This document shows positions 35,890 to 47,577 of a DNA stretch of 64,000 nucleotides, piece after piece (position 1 is the first letter of the stretch; each line of letters opens with the position of its first letter). Position numbers and translations under genes: made by a program. The stretch comes from Astropecten irregularis (taxonomy: Eukaryota > Echinodermata > Asteroidea > Paxillosida > Astropectinidae). The DNA lies in the NCBI GenBank assembly GCA_963971285.1, contig OZ020252.1, positions 15,661,662 through 15,725,661 of the forward strand. Reading direction: 5' to 3'. The notes below the pieces were generated by a model. It worked only from the letters and a program-made list of their open reading frames with translations, did not search any database and had not been told where the DNA came from.

Positions 35890-38700
35890 ATGACAAGAGG
35901 ACAAGAACATACAAATCCTCCCATCCATTTATGTGTAACTTTATTAATTAATCAGCATATGTGCCTCTTTTTTATCCTTGATCAATATGCCATTTACTTC
36001 TCTTTGGAGGTACATGCACACTGTAATCAGGACAGCATATTTTTCTTTTACAACGAAAAAAAAAAATGGCACACTGGATGTTTTCAGCCTGTCATCATTC
36101 CTCTCATGGCATGAAATTACTGCAGCCCCACTTGATAGACACACACATCATCCTAGCAATGTCTCTCAACAGATGACTGGACTTTTCCCTTCCCAGGAGG
36201 TTCAAGAAGTCATAACAGAAGTGTGGCAGACATTTGTCTTGTTCTAGCCCTAGGGTAACCGCCTCTCCCCAAGGCGGCCACCTTCAAGTTGTGTCCTCAG
36301 CGCTCCCAGGTGCTGCACCTTTCACTTTCTCCTGGGGACCTTGCCCAGGTCTCAGTGTCATAGGTCAATGAGGAGGAAGGAAGGGGGTGAGGGTCGGGTT
36401 CCCCCCAAGAGAATTCGTCAAGAGTTCAGGTTACTTTCATACTGACTCTGGTACTCACCATGGACCTAGGGGCGCCTTGTTTGTTTCACACACAAAATCA
36501 TGGATCCTGCTGATCCGTATCCCATTTTAGCGTACCCTGCCCTAGGTCTCTCCGTAGCTCCATGTTCTGACTGAGTTCCTGTTCTGCATGTACAGTAGCC
36601 CTGGTCGGCAATCCGGTCTTCTCCTTTGAACTGTGGGCTCCACCTCCTGGTTTGGGAGTTTAGTGACCCCAGACAAGGTTGGGGGTTGGGGAGGCGTTCT
36701 TCGAACCACATCATATTTCATCTAATGCAGTTTCACCTCTAGAGAGGATTGATTGAATTACGCATGGTCAGTAAGAATTATGGCGAATTATATGTAATGG
36801 GATACTAGACCTTAGATGAGGTTTCATTTCTGACCATTAATACAGTGCTGTAACTAGGAATACTGTACACATGTACAGTACACATGTTCATGCAGGGCAG
36901 CAGGTATTTTTGCTGTTGTTTAGTATGAAGAAAACAAGGTCATTCACGTGTATGGTATTCACGTGCCACAGGTGCTCTACTCATTCCAAGGGTACTTCTT
37001 ATTGTTTTGCCATTCCTTGCTTTGGTGCCCTTAGTGCCCCTTATCCTGACAATTGTGCCCCATCAACTGTTTCAGTAGACATTTCGCTTCCTCTCAATTT
37101 AAAGGAGAATATAATTTTGCCCTTATGGTTTGAAACATTGCTTTAATAAGTACAAAGTACAAAACATTAAAAACTTCAAAATTGCAGTGAAGTTTTTATA
37201 TAATGAAAATCATTGAAGTAGCCTTAATGCTAATTTGAGAAATAGTCCACATTGAGAGAATCAAATTCAAATTTAGATGACCAAAGTTTAAAAGAGTAGA
37301 TGAAATTGAAATGAAATTTGAACAAGGACATAAAATAAACATGTCAAGTTTGTGAACACAAAACTCCAAGAGATAACAGAGTTGAAGGAGTTCACAGTTT
37401 GGGTTTTTTCAGGTGAGCCAAAACATCAGTCATTCTGAGTGCCTTGACAAAAACAAAAGAGCCTAAGCTGGACTTTATACAGTCAAAGGGACTTCTTTGT
37501 GCTATGCTGTGTGGTGCTGGAAATCATTCAATAATCAATACATCTTCTGTGCACAGTGTATTTACGTCTGTTAAATTGTCTGTGGTTTAGATATTGTACC
37601 TCCCTCCATTCTTCTAAAGAAAAAAATGGAAACAAAAGAAAACAAGATACCAGAATGCGTTTTCTTTGTTTGCATGAATATTGGCCATATGATGTTTTAC
37701 ATACATGTTCCTTTATTGCTTCAAAGCAGAAATTTCCATGAGTTTGCATCAACATTTATATTATTTCTTTCTGTTTTTGACAGAGTTGTGAACATATTTA
37801 TTTTTTTTCAAAAATATTGCTTGAAATCATTTAGTGGCAGCCATTGCAGTTCTTATATATTAAACAGTTTCTCTCAAATAATGCAGCTTTTAGGGATTTT
37901 AGGAAATAGAAATTCCACTGAAACTATTGAAATTAAACAAAGTCGGGTTTTGTTGAGACAAAATGCCATTGTATAGATCCATACAAAATGCTTTTTCTGT
38001 ATCAATTGTTATCAGTCGTCTCGATGTTAGCAGACAAAACATCTGACATGGGTTGGCTGTAGCAGTCGGTTGGTGACTGTTGGGTCCATTTATATTTGCT
38101 TCTCAAATTCAATTAGATAGCAAACATTTGGATGGATAGTGGAAATAGTTACGAGTCCCTTTGTCATTTCAACGTGCATTTAAATCGTCCCAGCTCAATT
38201 TCTAGAAATTTTATATGAAAACCGGAAATCCTTCTGGAAATGTTACGTATTTTTCCTTCACGAGTCCACTATCTTCTGATAAGCATCCTTCGTGCGACTA
38301 GCCAAGGTTGATAGTAGCGGGATTAAAAAAAAGAAAATAATAATCGATGGAACTTTTTTTTTATCTACCTCCGAAGCAGCTGCAAGAAAGCATCGGCCGT
38401 GAGGTTTTATCTGTTTGTGTATATTTGATCTTCTGTGTAATAGGACAATTGAAATATTTGTTGAGCGATACCAAACTCGACTCCGTGATCGAGCGTAGGA
38501 TCGGCTTCTAGTAGAACAACGGACAAGAAGCACTGGTGCTGTGTTAGTCTATTACTGCTGTGCAGTGATATTATCACATTATCTAGGGCCGTGCTGCAAA
38601 CAATGCACATACACAATACACAGCTGTATGGACCATGATTATAATGGTGTAGCCAGGCTGCCGTGCCGTTGAAGCTTTACCTAATTATCAGCTTAAGAGC
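35890..38700. other. 2.8-kb noncoding stretch with a GC-richer patch
   Basis: A GC-richer patch runs at 36240-36720 (ACCGCCTCTCCCCAAGGCGG; GGACCTAGGGGCGCC). It holds an 82-codon minus-strand frame (36714-36466) without a recognisable domain. The rest is AT-rich and without gene evidence. Confidence 0.4.
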
Positions 38701-38760
38701 AGGCCACATGTTCACCGTGCCCCGGCAATATGGCACTTGGACGATCTGAGCAACGGACAG

Positions 38761-38870
38761 GCATCATAGGGAGGGTGGGAGGGGAGGAGGGAGCCCGGGA
38801 TTGGCTGATTGCTGGCCAAGTCAAGTGACTGGTTGGGTTATAAAACGATACCACTCACCCATATGAGCCA
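38761..38870 (+). promoter_or_regulatory. Core promoter: GA/GC tract, inverted CCAAT, TATA box
   Basis: A G-rich tract (GGGAGGGTGGGAGGGGAGGAGG) lies at about 38769-38791. ATTGGCTGA at 38800-38808 is a good inverted CCAAT (NF-Y type) site. TATAAAA lies at 38839-38845, so transcription would start near 38870. The order and spacing are typical of RNA polymerase II promoters. It points toward the signal-peptide exon at 40883. If the transcript is unspliced between them, the leader is about 2 kb; an intron in the leader or a nearer start site is also possible. Confidence 0.5.
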
Positions 38871-40882
38871 GCCGACCCACTAGCTGACTATCACATCACA
38901 ATGCTTGCATTAGTGTATTAAACATGCATCATCTATACGTACATATATACACACACAACACACCACGTACTACAGATCCCACCCCCCTTATTACTTTGGA
39001 GTAGCAGCACACGTAGATGGTGATGCAGTATAGCTTCATCCCTCCGCCCATAGATGAACGTGTTATGTAGTGCAGTACCCACGCAAAAAAAAACACTGAC
39101 GCATCTCGTCATCAGATGCACGTGGGTGATACTGATAAAAGTCTATGAGCTTTTTGGTATTATCGGCCGAGCACCACCAGTCCTTGTTTAATGATTGTAT
39201 CGCAACAAGCCTGATTTGCTGCCTCTGATTGATTGCTAAGGAGTCGGCATTGACTTTTGCACTGCAGTCTCCACTCTGGGACAAGAGGGAATATATTGGT
39301 CATTAGACGTCGATGCTGCACGGTTCGGAGGAAATTGAAAAAAGCGTCATCATCTCTGCGGTACTACTCTTGATTTGACTCGTCTCTGGAACTCTACAGT
39401 CCCATTGGACTTTGTTTTTCTTGGTTTTATCACACATCTGTTAATTGGCTTTTATTATTTTGACACTTGATGATCGTGTGCTTTATAGCAAAAAAGGCTA
39501 CCAACAACTTTAAGCATTCTGGACTTGTTCCAGAAGAGCTAGTACCTCAGTGCAATATTTTTGTTTCAACATTGTATGGCGGAGACTAAATGAAAAGGTC
39601 ACTGAGATAAGAGACTCCAGTAACCATAACACCTTCTAGAAGGTTGAAGAGATTCAGCATTGAAATTTGATAATCCAACGCTTGATGGTTGTAGATCTTG
39701 TTTGGCTGGCTGGCTGGCTGGCTTCATTCTCAGACATAACTCTCTACTCCTTCTCTGTTTTGAAATCAAACCCTGGGGCTTCCATCACTGGCATCTCCCG
39801 AAGCCTTCTTCCATTGGACGCCGCCAGAGAGGCTGGTATATACGGTTAGCTGGGGGGCGGAGCAGCGTCAGTAGCCGAGGGTGACTTCTATTTCCAAAGG
39901 CAGACTGTTGACTTTGCCAACCGCCCAGCTTGCCTAGCTTTAACCGAGATTGCTACTGAACCGGCTTCCGGAGGACATATCACAGCAAGCGGTCTTGTCC
40001 AGAGCCGCTGTTGCCTCAAGTGCCCTACCGAGGAGTCATCTGCAAAGAAGCTGGTAATACGCAAGCACCGAGCAGCTATTTCCGTAAATACTACCAGGAT
40101 TTTACTGCGCATTATCAAGTAATACCAAGAACTCATACCGATTACCTTTTGTATTTATATGCGCATGTACAGGGCTTCATTTTGACGGTGCAACTCAATA
40201 TTGATACACTACTACTGGTATCCGTTACTTCCGATAGGTCCTGATTAGACAACAAGTATTTTTCTTCCGGACACAAAACCAACTCGGGCTCTGGAGATAT
40301 CAGATCCTCGTTTGAATTTCAAATTCATGATCTTCCGCGATAACCCTACAGCTTGGAAATTCCTACTTGTTTTTATATGTGCATGCATGTGCGGATGATT
40401 GCATTTATGTGTGCTCAAATTGGATGGATTTACTTCCATTTCTCAGATGACGGAAGGGAAAGTGGACGGGCTTCTGAAGATTGACACTTATGTTTTCTTC
40501 CGGGCTTGAGATTCAGAGCCTTGAACGACCCACGCCTCCATCTGCGGAGGAGAGGAATTAAGGACTGCACTTCGTAGAAACTGGGACGAAATCAGCCCTT
40601 TGTGGTTTGCCTTCCATCCTAATCCTAATCTGACTGCAATTTGAATCGAAGGGTGTGTCTCCCAGCAGTGGGTTGTCTCAGTCTTTGACATCTTTCTGAA
40701 GATGAATTAGTCACATCAACTTTGGAGTAACACATCGGCACAGGGATTTGAGAAACAAAAGGAAAACTATCTGATTTACCTCCTCCATTTTTTTTTCTTC
40801 TCGGTTTCATTCCTTTTCTTTTTTTCGTCATTCAAATTGTGATGCTTTCACTGGCTTCGAGTCTTGTACCCGTCTCGTTCCA
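38871..40882 (+). other. Putative 5' leader or promoter-proximal region
   Basis: CpG content is higher than in the flanks, especially at 39780-40120. A short (GGCT)n array is at about 39702-39723. A second TATA-like word lies near 39836 (TATATA). A pyrimidine tract at about 40778-40828 could belong to a splice acceptor just before the coding exon. Open frames here are on both strands and lack support. Confidence 0.4.
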
Positions 40883-40898
40883 ATGTTTCTCTCCATGA
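40842..40898 (+). CDS. Short upstream ORF overlapping the main start
   Basis: ATG at 40842 has a G at -3 and reads 18 codons to TGA at 40896-40898, in another frame than the main coding exon. Its stop overlaps the second in-frame ATG of the main frame (ATGA at 40895-40898). That arrangement is compatible with termination and re-initiation, and with low basal translation. If the transcript begins inside this stretch, the uORF is absent. Confidence 0.35.
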   Translation: MLSLASSLVPVSFQCFSP

Positions 40899-40988
40899 GA
40901 ATAACGCTCTTCGTCGTGGTTCTGACCATTCTTTGTCGGACGTCAGAGTCCGACCTGGGGTTGACGGGCAAAGCTGACAAGTATGGGG
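40883..40988 (+). CDS. First coding exon of a secreted or membrane protein (signal peptide)
   Basis: ATG at 40883 starts a 35-codon frame plus one base. An in-frame TGA at 40772 lies upstream with no other in-frame ATG between, so this is the first possible start; a second ATG is codon 5 (40895). The peptide has a basic residue (R6), a hydrophobic core ITLFVVVLTILC (residues 7-18) and a polar c-region RTSES. Cleavage is likely near residue 23, leaving DLGLTGKADKYG as the mature start. The exon ends at TATGGGG, followed by GTGAGT, a near-consensus donor, in phase 1. Starting at codon 5 would give an even more typical signal peptide. The start context is weak (C at -3). A single signal-peptide exon followed by a long first intron is common in receptors and secreted proteins. 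The mature part is too short to name the family. Confidence 0.7.
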
Positions 40989-40994
40989 GTGAGT
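40986..40994 (+). other. Splice donor GGG|GTGAGT
   Basis: The bases GGGGTGAGT match the metazoan 5' splice consensus well at +1 to +6. No matching acceptor with a recognisable exon was found before base 64000, so the intron is probably longer than 23 kb. Confidence 0.65.
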
Positions 40995-41075
40995 TGTCTT
41001 GATCCACTTTCATTAGTGTGTGTGCGTTGAATGTCATTGTAATTTTTTCAATGTCTTAGTTTTAACAAAAAATTA

Positions 41076-41222
41076 TTTTGGCTCAGTTGGTAGAGCGCCT
41101 GTACGGTATTCAGGAGGTCGCCGGTTCGAATCCCGCTTCAGTCAATTTTTCTTTGTTCACTTTTCAATGACTTAAATCTCAGTCAGTTTCCCTTGTGGTT
41201 ATTTCATGAATTAAAAATTATT
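41076..41222 (+). mobile_element. tRNA-derived SINE
   Basis: A tRNA-like head has an A-box type word TGGCTCAGTTGG at 41079-41090 and a B-box GGTTCGAATCC at 41123-41133. A 5-bp anticodon-stem-like CCTGT/TCAGG surrounds a 7-base loop. The 5' acceptor strand that should pair with CTTCAGTC is absent and loop position 33 is C, so this is not a working tRNA gene. An unrelated tail follows (TTTCTTTGTTCACTTTTCAA; CCCTTGTGGTTATTTCATGA). The tail is shared with the inverted copy at 14936-15134. Confidence 0.8.
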
Positions 41223-41239
41223 TACTTACTTTTACAGTA

Positions 41240-41384
41240 CCTGGGGTCAATTTCAGCAAACTCATTGTAACTTATTATCAATCGTAGGACTTATGATGCA
41301 TTGCAGTACTGTGTAGAATACGATGGGTTATCCTTCGTAACTTGAGTTACGATTGATAGTTGGGCTTTGTGAAATCGACACCTG
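41240..41384. mobile_element. MITE with CCTGGGGTCAATTTC ends
   Basis: Left CCTGGGGTCAATTTCAGCAA, right TTTGTGAAATCGACACCTGG, with inner inverted words ATCAATCGTA and TACGATTGAT. The ends resemble those of 48696-48848 but the interior differs. Confidence 0.75.
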
Positions 41385-42896
41385 GTCATTTTGAGTGCTT
41401 CAGTTTTATGACAGGACAAGTGACAAGGAGAAAGAGTTCACTTTCACAGCGAAGAAAAAACAAATGATTTAATTTCTCAATGATTGGACACATCCTCACA
41501 ACATTACATACTTGTACATTGTTCTACCTGGTATTCCAATTTAGTAACATTGTACCAACATTTAATTTTCTGTGCAGAATAATTCCTGACCAACAATTTA
41601 ATCCGTGTATAGCCTTTTATGTAAAGTAGTCTCCAAGCCTTAATAATAAAGAAATAAATGTTGGCGTCATGTCCCCTTTTAATTGGATTTACTACTTGAC
41701 CCGGATAAAATGCTAATAATAAGCTTACATGCATGTGTATAATTGTGCATAACGTGATTATATCAGACTACATGCATTACTGGCAGACTTGAGATTATTA
41801 CACAAGTCTGTATGTGTATTAATACGCCAGATATAGGGCATTTCAATTAAGTGTTGAGAGAGTTTTCATTAATTGTTATAGTATGGAATATCGCTTGATT
41901 ACACCCATGGCTGTTTTCTAGAATGCCTTATCCACTGGGTGTATAATTCAAAACATGCTTTTTGTGTGAGCATTTTAATTGCCTTTTAAATGCCATCATG
42001 ATGATTGTTTTTTTTTTTTGGTCCGAAAATATTTTGGTGTAGTACGATTTTGAAAGGGATGGAAAGTAGTGACTAGTGAGTACGTTAACTTTGATGTGCT
42101 GAACAAAAGTAAGAAATTTTGCTGAGAATGTTGAAAGATGCTTTGGTTTCTTTTGTCTTACTTTTGTTTTAACCGGCCTTTGGGAACAGAAGATCAATGA
42201 TGGGGGAGGGGTCAGGTGAAAGAAGTAGGGGGGGGATGAAACAAAATTTGTATTTAGATCAAAATCAGTCGTTTATAAAAAAAATTATAAGTCTTTGTGC
42301 CCATTGTCCCTTTTTGTCACATGTAATATACATGTACCTATGATACACTTGGACCCAGGTACATGCTGCATTAGTTTGTACTATTTTCCTTTGCTGTAAT
42401 GCACGTACCACGTACTTCAACATACCATGTACTTCAACATCTCGTTACGACACACAGACGAGTGATTGATTTACGTTCCAACAAGTTGTGAGTGCCCTAC
42501 TGAATAAAAACAAAATAGAGTACATTTACCTGTTTTGCAAGACAGTCACATGTTACAATCCATGTCCCCCCTGACCTACCATCCCAGTGCAATGACCTAC
42601 AGTGCATCTAGAGATGTAAGCCTACAGTCTATACCCAGTATTCTCTCTCTCCCAATGTCTGGTTATAATACAGCACTTGTCATCTTCACTGTAGTCTGAC
42701 AGTACTTTAGATTGAAAGCTTATATCCTATGTCTCAGACAGTGTCCTCCGCCAGTCCGCCCATCTCCATTGTTATTACAGTATTTCTCCTCCTATCTGAC
42801 AGGTTTTTTTTTATATAATATAGCCGGAGTAAGAGCCACACCAGCCACTGGAGGCAATTTACAGACACTCAGTTCCAGGCTATCTTGGAAAAAGAC
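41385..42896. other. Intronic stretch, nothing recognised
   Basis: No exon, RNA gene or clear repeat. A G-rich word occurs near 42226 and a T run near 42008. Confidence 0.45.
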
Positions 42897-42929
42897 CCCC
42901 CCCCCCAAAAAAAAAAAAAAAAAAAAAAT
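42897..42929 (+). repeat. Poly(C)-poly(A) homopolymer junction
   Basis: About ten C bases run directly into about 23 A bases. The open frame across it is an artefact. Such runs are also assembly-fragile. Confidence 0.9.
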
Positions 42930-42996
42930 CCTAGTCAAAATACAATTTGGCATGAAGACGCTTATGTAGAAATGTCATCATTTTGTGGAAGATATT

Positions 42997-43190
42997 AAGA
43001 CAGTTGCAAAGAAATTTGCTCATACAAGTAATATTCTTGGCGTTATGAAAACAATTACAAAGAAAATTGCCCATGTGTGTAATTTTCTTGGAGTTGTGAA
43101 GACACTCAAATATAGAAATGTCATAATATCACTATACATGTAATTTGTTTTTTGAAGAAATTAAGACACAAAGAAATTTCACTTGCAAGC
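42997..43190 (+). repeat. Degenerate tandem repeat, period about 51
   Basis: Units begin near 42997, 43047 and 43098, with a shorter piece near 43165. They share AAAGAAATTTGC-like and GTAATTTTCTTGG-like words. Confidence 0.6.
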
Positions 43191-43674
43191 GTCGTTTGGT
43201 GGGAGGGGGGTGATTGGCTTTTCATGAGGTTGGATATGGTTGCCTGTATAGTGTTTGTCTGTAAATTTTGTCTGGTGTGAAAAGACCGTAACAAGCTGGT
43301 GTTGACATGTGACTACGTCCTTCCTATCATAAACGCATGGAATTCAACAAACTATACCCTCGTGCTAAGGAACAAGTCGTAACCCCCCCGGCCCACTTAC
43401 TCAATCCCCCTCACTATGATACACAGCTTTACCCCCTACAGTGGAGCTTTCTATACACCAATGCAGAATCCCCCCATTAATAACGGAGCATTAAACTCTG
43501 CATACCGCACCAATATGAGAATTATGACAGAACTGTTTTGAAGCGTCCGCCAAAATTGCTTTTCTTGAATCAGCTCGACCGCGAGTCCTTGAGCAGATTT
43601 GAGATTTGGGATTGAGATTTTGTCACGACATGCCGCGAATGTACACAGATGTTATCCCACACACCTTCGATATG

Positions 43675-43697
43675 TTTTTTTTTTTTTTTTTTTTTTT
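43675..43697 (+). repeat. Poly(T) run followed by a CT-rich tract
   Basis: About 23 T bases, then CCCCTTCCCCTCTTCTTCTTCCAG. The tract plus CAG at about 43721 looks like a splice acceptor, but the following frame has no recognisable coding content. Confidence 0.7.
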
Positions 43698-43778
43698 CCC
43701 CTTCCCCTCTTCTTCTTCCAGTGCTGATAGATGTAATCATTGGCTTAATACCCTGTATGCATTATTGATGGACTAATT

Positions 43779-44157
43779 TGGCCTGACTTGTTTCGATCCT
43801 AGCAGGATCTTTTTCAAAGGCTACAAATTCAGGTCATGATTTTGGCTGATGAGCAGTTTGCAGCAGTTTATTACTTAAAAGAACAGAAACGGACTTGATT
43901 CTCCACAAAGGAGACATTTCTGGGTTTGTTTTCTTCAAAAGCTCTCTTGGTTCATCACAAATGGAACAAAGTTAGGGAGGCCTGACTCATTTCGATCCTA
44001 GCAGGATCTTTATCAAAGGCTAAAATTTCAGGTCATTATTTTGGCTGATGAGCAGTTTGTAGCAGTTTATTACTTAAAAGAACAGAAACGGACTTGATTC
44101 TCCACAAAGGAGACATTTCTGGGTTTGTTTTCTTCCAAGCTACCTTGGTTCATCATT
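43779..44157 (+). repeat. Tandem duplication (period 199) of the GATCCTAGCAGGATC family
   Basis: GGCCTGACTTGTTTCGATCC at the first unit and GGCCTGACTCATTTCGATCC at the second, each followed by TTTTGGCTGATGAGCAGTTT and GAACAGAAACGGACTTGATT (43881 and 44080). The units differ by a handful of substitutions, so the duplication is older than that at 50901-54128. Confidence 0.85.
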
Positions 44158-45195
44158 TTGGGATTAAGCTTGTCTCTGAAATTTGATCCTGCCAGAGCGC
44201 TGTTCTCATTATGGCTTTTTAATGGGGGAGGGGGAGGAAAAACAAAACAAGAGTTTTTGTGTGTTGATACCATTTCTGGATGAATAATGGCCACCGTGTA
44301 TATATATAATACATGTATCAGACCTAGCCTACAACAAACATTCCCTCCGGCTACCAAAATCTGTCAGCATAATCCTGACCCGCTATTCTCTTTATGAATT
44401 ACCAAACACCCTCCAGAAGATAATAATGCCATCGGCATCTTGTCCAGTGCATGTTTACCTGCACCCCAAGCACCATTGCTATGGCAAAGATGATGTATGA
44501 TGAATGTAAATTAACCATCTGTTATGATTTGCAAAACAGAACAGAAAAAAAAATCACCGTGCCATCGCATCTCCTAGCTTGGATCATTGATCAATACACC
44601 GTACACTGACCAGCACTTACGTGACCAAGCCAGAGGTGTACTAGTACGGTGTATAATGCAAAGGGCACAAATTGCATCAGTATATTAATTGAATCAATCA
44701 TTTGCACTAATGGAACAGTCTCTAAAAGAATCAATAGACCTACCGGCTTCCTGTTCATTAACCCATTCATTAGGTTCTCTAACATTTACAGAGAAAAAAA
44801 AAGCCAGTCAGTGGAATTAGCTGGTCATCAGTGCTTTTAAAAGTCAAAATAAATGTTTGGATTTATATGATAGGGTTTCCATTTGTCTATTTATTTTTGG
44901 TTTTTTTCCCCAAAGTGATTGTGATCATGCCTGATAGTTGACCAAGATAAAAAAAAAAAGCCCCACTTTCATCTTTGTGATCCAATGTGAGAGCTATCAC
45001 TTTTGTATGAAAAATTGCTAAAGGGCATTTACATTGTTGCTAAAGGTGACAGAACAGCACTCACACTTTTAATAACATGAAATAATAAGCCTGTGAAAAT
45101 TTGAGCTCAATCAGACATCAGAGTCCCGAGAAAAAAAATCGAAAAAACAACTCAATTTTTCTTCTTTTTTTTTTTCTTGCCAAGATCAAAAATTT
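44158..45195. other. Intronic stretch, nothing recognised
   Basis: No exon supported. A near-palindrome of TACACCGTAC/GTACGGTGTA type occurs between 44596 and 44653. Confidence 0.4.
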
Positions 45196-45308
45196 TGTTG
45201 TTGTTTGGTTTTACACTCTCTGGATAAATACAGCATTTCTTACATCACCATCTTCATACCCTGAAAGTTATACGTAAATCTGTGAACATTTCTGTTTTGG
45301 TTTGTTAC
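45196..45308 (-). mobile_element. TTAAAGG MITE family, partial reverse copy
   Basis: Complemented family words: CTGGATAAATACAGCATTTC, CATCACCATCTTCATACCCT, and TGTGAACATTTCTGTTTTGG. Both terminal repeats are unclear. Confidence 0.7.
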
Positions 45309-45419
45309 AAATGTTGTACATGCCTTTAAAGCCACGGGGATGCATGACTGAAATGAGCAAGAGTTTTTGTGTGTGTTTTTGTCATTAAAAAAATAACCCA
45401 GTAAAAAATTGCATATCCA

Positions 45420-45960
45420 ATTCACACAGACCTTTTAAATTAATTTTGTTTGAGAAGCATGAACTCTCTATCCTTAATTAATATGACTAATGGAACAATT
45501 AAAAGGTGCGCAAACCAAGGGCAGCCATCTTATTAGCCAATTACCACTATCATTCCTCGGCTGACAGTTAGTTTCCTCTTCATTAAGAAAATAAGAGTAC
45601 CTTGTAGTGTTATATAATTTTGTGGCTTTCTAATTGCAAGGTGTTAAAATGGTCCATCATTATATAAAATGGAGGAAAGAAAAAAAAATGGAAATTTAAT
45701 GGGTTACGCCTTTTAGACTGCAACCTTTTTATGTCACGTCCAAATTATTTCTCGAAATTTGTGAAAACAATCAGAAAGTGATTGAGTCGGACAAATCAAA
45801 TAAACCCGAAGAAGCTGGCTCAATAAATATCTGTTACAATGTGTAGAGGGCGACCAGCAGTAAATGGAGTCGAGGTGATGCCCCCGGGCAAAAACCTGAA
45901 AAAATAAGAAATGGAACTGTAGCTGCCTGTGCCCCAAAATTGGACGCGAGATTAGAAAAG
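45420..45960. promoter_or_regulatory. Candidate regulatory block rich in TAATTA-type sites
   Basis: Several homeodomain-type words occur close together (TTAATTAATATGACTAATGG, AACAATTAAAAG, TTATTAGCCAATTACC, TTCATTAAG) in otherwise unique sequence inside the presumed first intron. No repeat family explains it. Function is inference only. Confidence 0.25.
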
Positions 45961-47183
45961 AAGGGGGTCTCCGTTTTTTGTTGTTGTTTTAAAGTTACCC
46001 GGACTGACGAGGGTCGCTTTATCTAGTTAATCTGAAAATGAACTTGAATTTCTAAGATTGCAAACCATGCCTATACTTTGATACCCCATGCAGGCCTAAG
46101 TTGGATACTGTATACCATTTGGTCTGACAAGTTTCATTTTACAGTTCCAAACACATTGTTATAAAATTGCTGAAGTTTTAGAGTTGCATGCAGTGAACCC
46201 CAACAGCCTTAGAACCTGACTGGAAATCCCTCACCTCCTGGTTTGATTTTTTTCGGACTTTGACCGTTCTAAGAGGTCTGTAGTACACAGGCATTGGGAT
46301 TTTATAAAGGGGGCTTTCTGGGTCCTACTTGGCCTTGGACCATAGACTATGCCAGGCTTATGGACTTAGACTAATATTTAGTGATTGATGGAGGTTTTGT
46401 AACAAAGTAGACTCTACAGAAACCATTGGCCATGTCACAGCTATACTTTAAACTGACAATGAACTTAAAGAAATAAGAAAGCAAGTATGCTCACATACTC
46501 AGATGGAATTTAAGTAAATACCCCAAAACGAATTCAAATTTTGATTTATTTGGTCAACAAACACACAAAAACAAAAACAGGCAAACCTAAAACAAAGTGG
46601 GTGCTTGTGAACATAAAAGCATAAACTTGCAAATACTTTGCTTTCAGACAAAAAGAAATGTTGAAAAGAAAAGCAAGCATTCATAATTATGACATTAATA
46701 ACCAACTTCAATTTGAATCTTGCAAAAAAAGTTCTAAAGATTTTGCCGACCATATCTTGACAGGAATTAGGCGAAGTAAATTCTGTTGTATTCCCAAAGT
46801 GTGGTAGAGGTTTCAACCCCTTCCATGCTATCACGACTCTGTGTATTTGTATTGGCAGTGTATCCAGTCCAGGGGTTGCACATGTTAACATGGTATATGG
46901 AATTACTGGGAAAATACACATAGCACCTGACCTGTGAAAGTCATTGGCCCCCTGTAAGTCTAAAGTCAACATCTCTGGCTCTTACACTTTACTAGTGCCT
47001 GGTGAATCACGGCCTGAGAGTCAAATACACACAGAGTAGTATTGAATATTCCTACACTTCCATATTCCTGTAGGTCGTCTTGAGTATTGGATGTCGTGCA
47101 CTCAGCGAAAAAAATTAGTATTTATTGCATTTCGGTAGACAAAAGTTTAGCAAGGTCATTACCCTTTGGGTCAATTTTGCTGC
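45961..47183. other. Intronic stretch with one long chance frame
   Basis: A 157-codon minus-strand frame (46972-46499) is the longest non-repeat frame with an ATG in the window. It is rich in Phe and Cys, with no motif I recognise and no splice or poly(A) context, so I do not call it a gene. Confidence 0.4.
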
Positions 47184-47577
47184 TTAAAGGTAGCGTACAG
47201 GATTTGCAAGGCCTCCAAAAAAATGTGGTTGAGTTTGAAACAGAATATGGACTCAACAGTTTATAAACAGTGCAAACAGCCACCATGGGATATCTTGGGT
47301 CATCAGATGCTGGGTTTTTCAAGGAAACCAATATTTAGTGTCCTTTAAAGATCATTTTAGTATTTCGAAAGCTTGGTGTAACCGTGAAGGATTCAGAGGG
47401 GGGCAAGATTATTTTGGCTGTATTTCTGCTATCCAGATGTACAAAGCATACAAGGTACATGAAACAACGTCTGTAAGGAAGTTTTTAAAAGACATTTACT
47501 TTTGTTTAATAAGTACCAAATTCAGCCAAAACGCACATCTTTGCAATTCCTATATGCTCCCTTTAAACTGTCCGTTT
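47184..47577 (+). mobile_element. TTAAAGG(C/T)AG second MITE family, copy 2
   Basis: Starts TTAAAGGTAGCGTACAGGAT and ends TATGCTCCCTTTAA. It matches 29410-29804 along its whole length, with small insertions and deletions. Confidence 0.85.

Noticed and set aside
41079-41145. tRNA gene
   Set aside because: A-box and B-box are good, but the 5' acceptor strand is missing and position 33 is not T, so it is a SINE head.
43700-43730. Splice acceptor (CT tract then CAG)
   Set aside because: The following sequence has no recognisable exon and runs into a repeat, and the tract can be explained by simple-sequence drift.
46499-46972. 157-codon minus-strand open frame
   Set aside because: Longest non-repeat frame with an ATG, but it has no recognised motif, splice context or poly(A) support and fits chance in AT-rich DNA.
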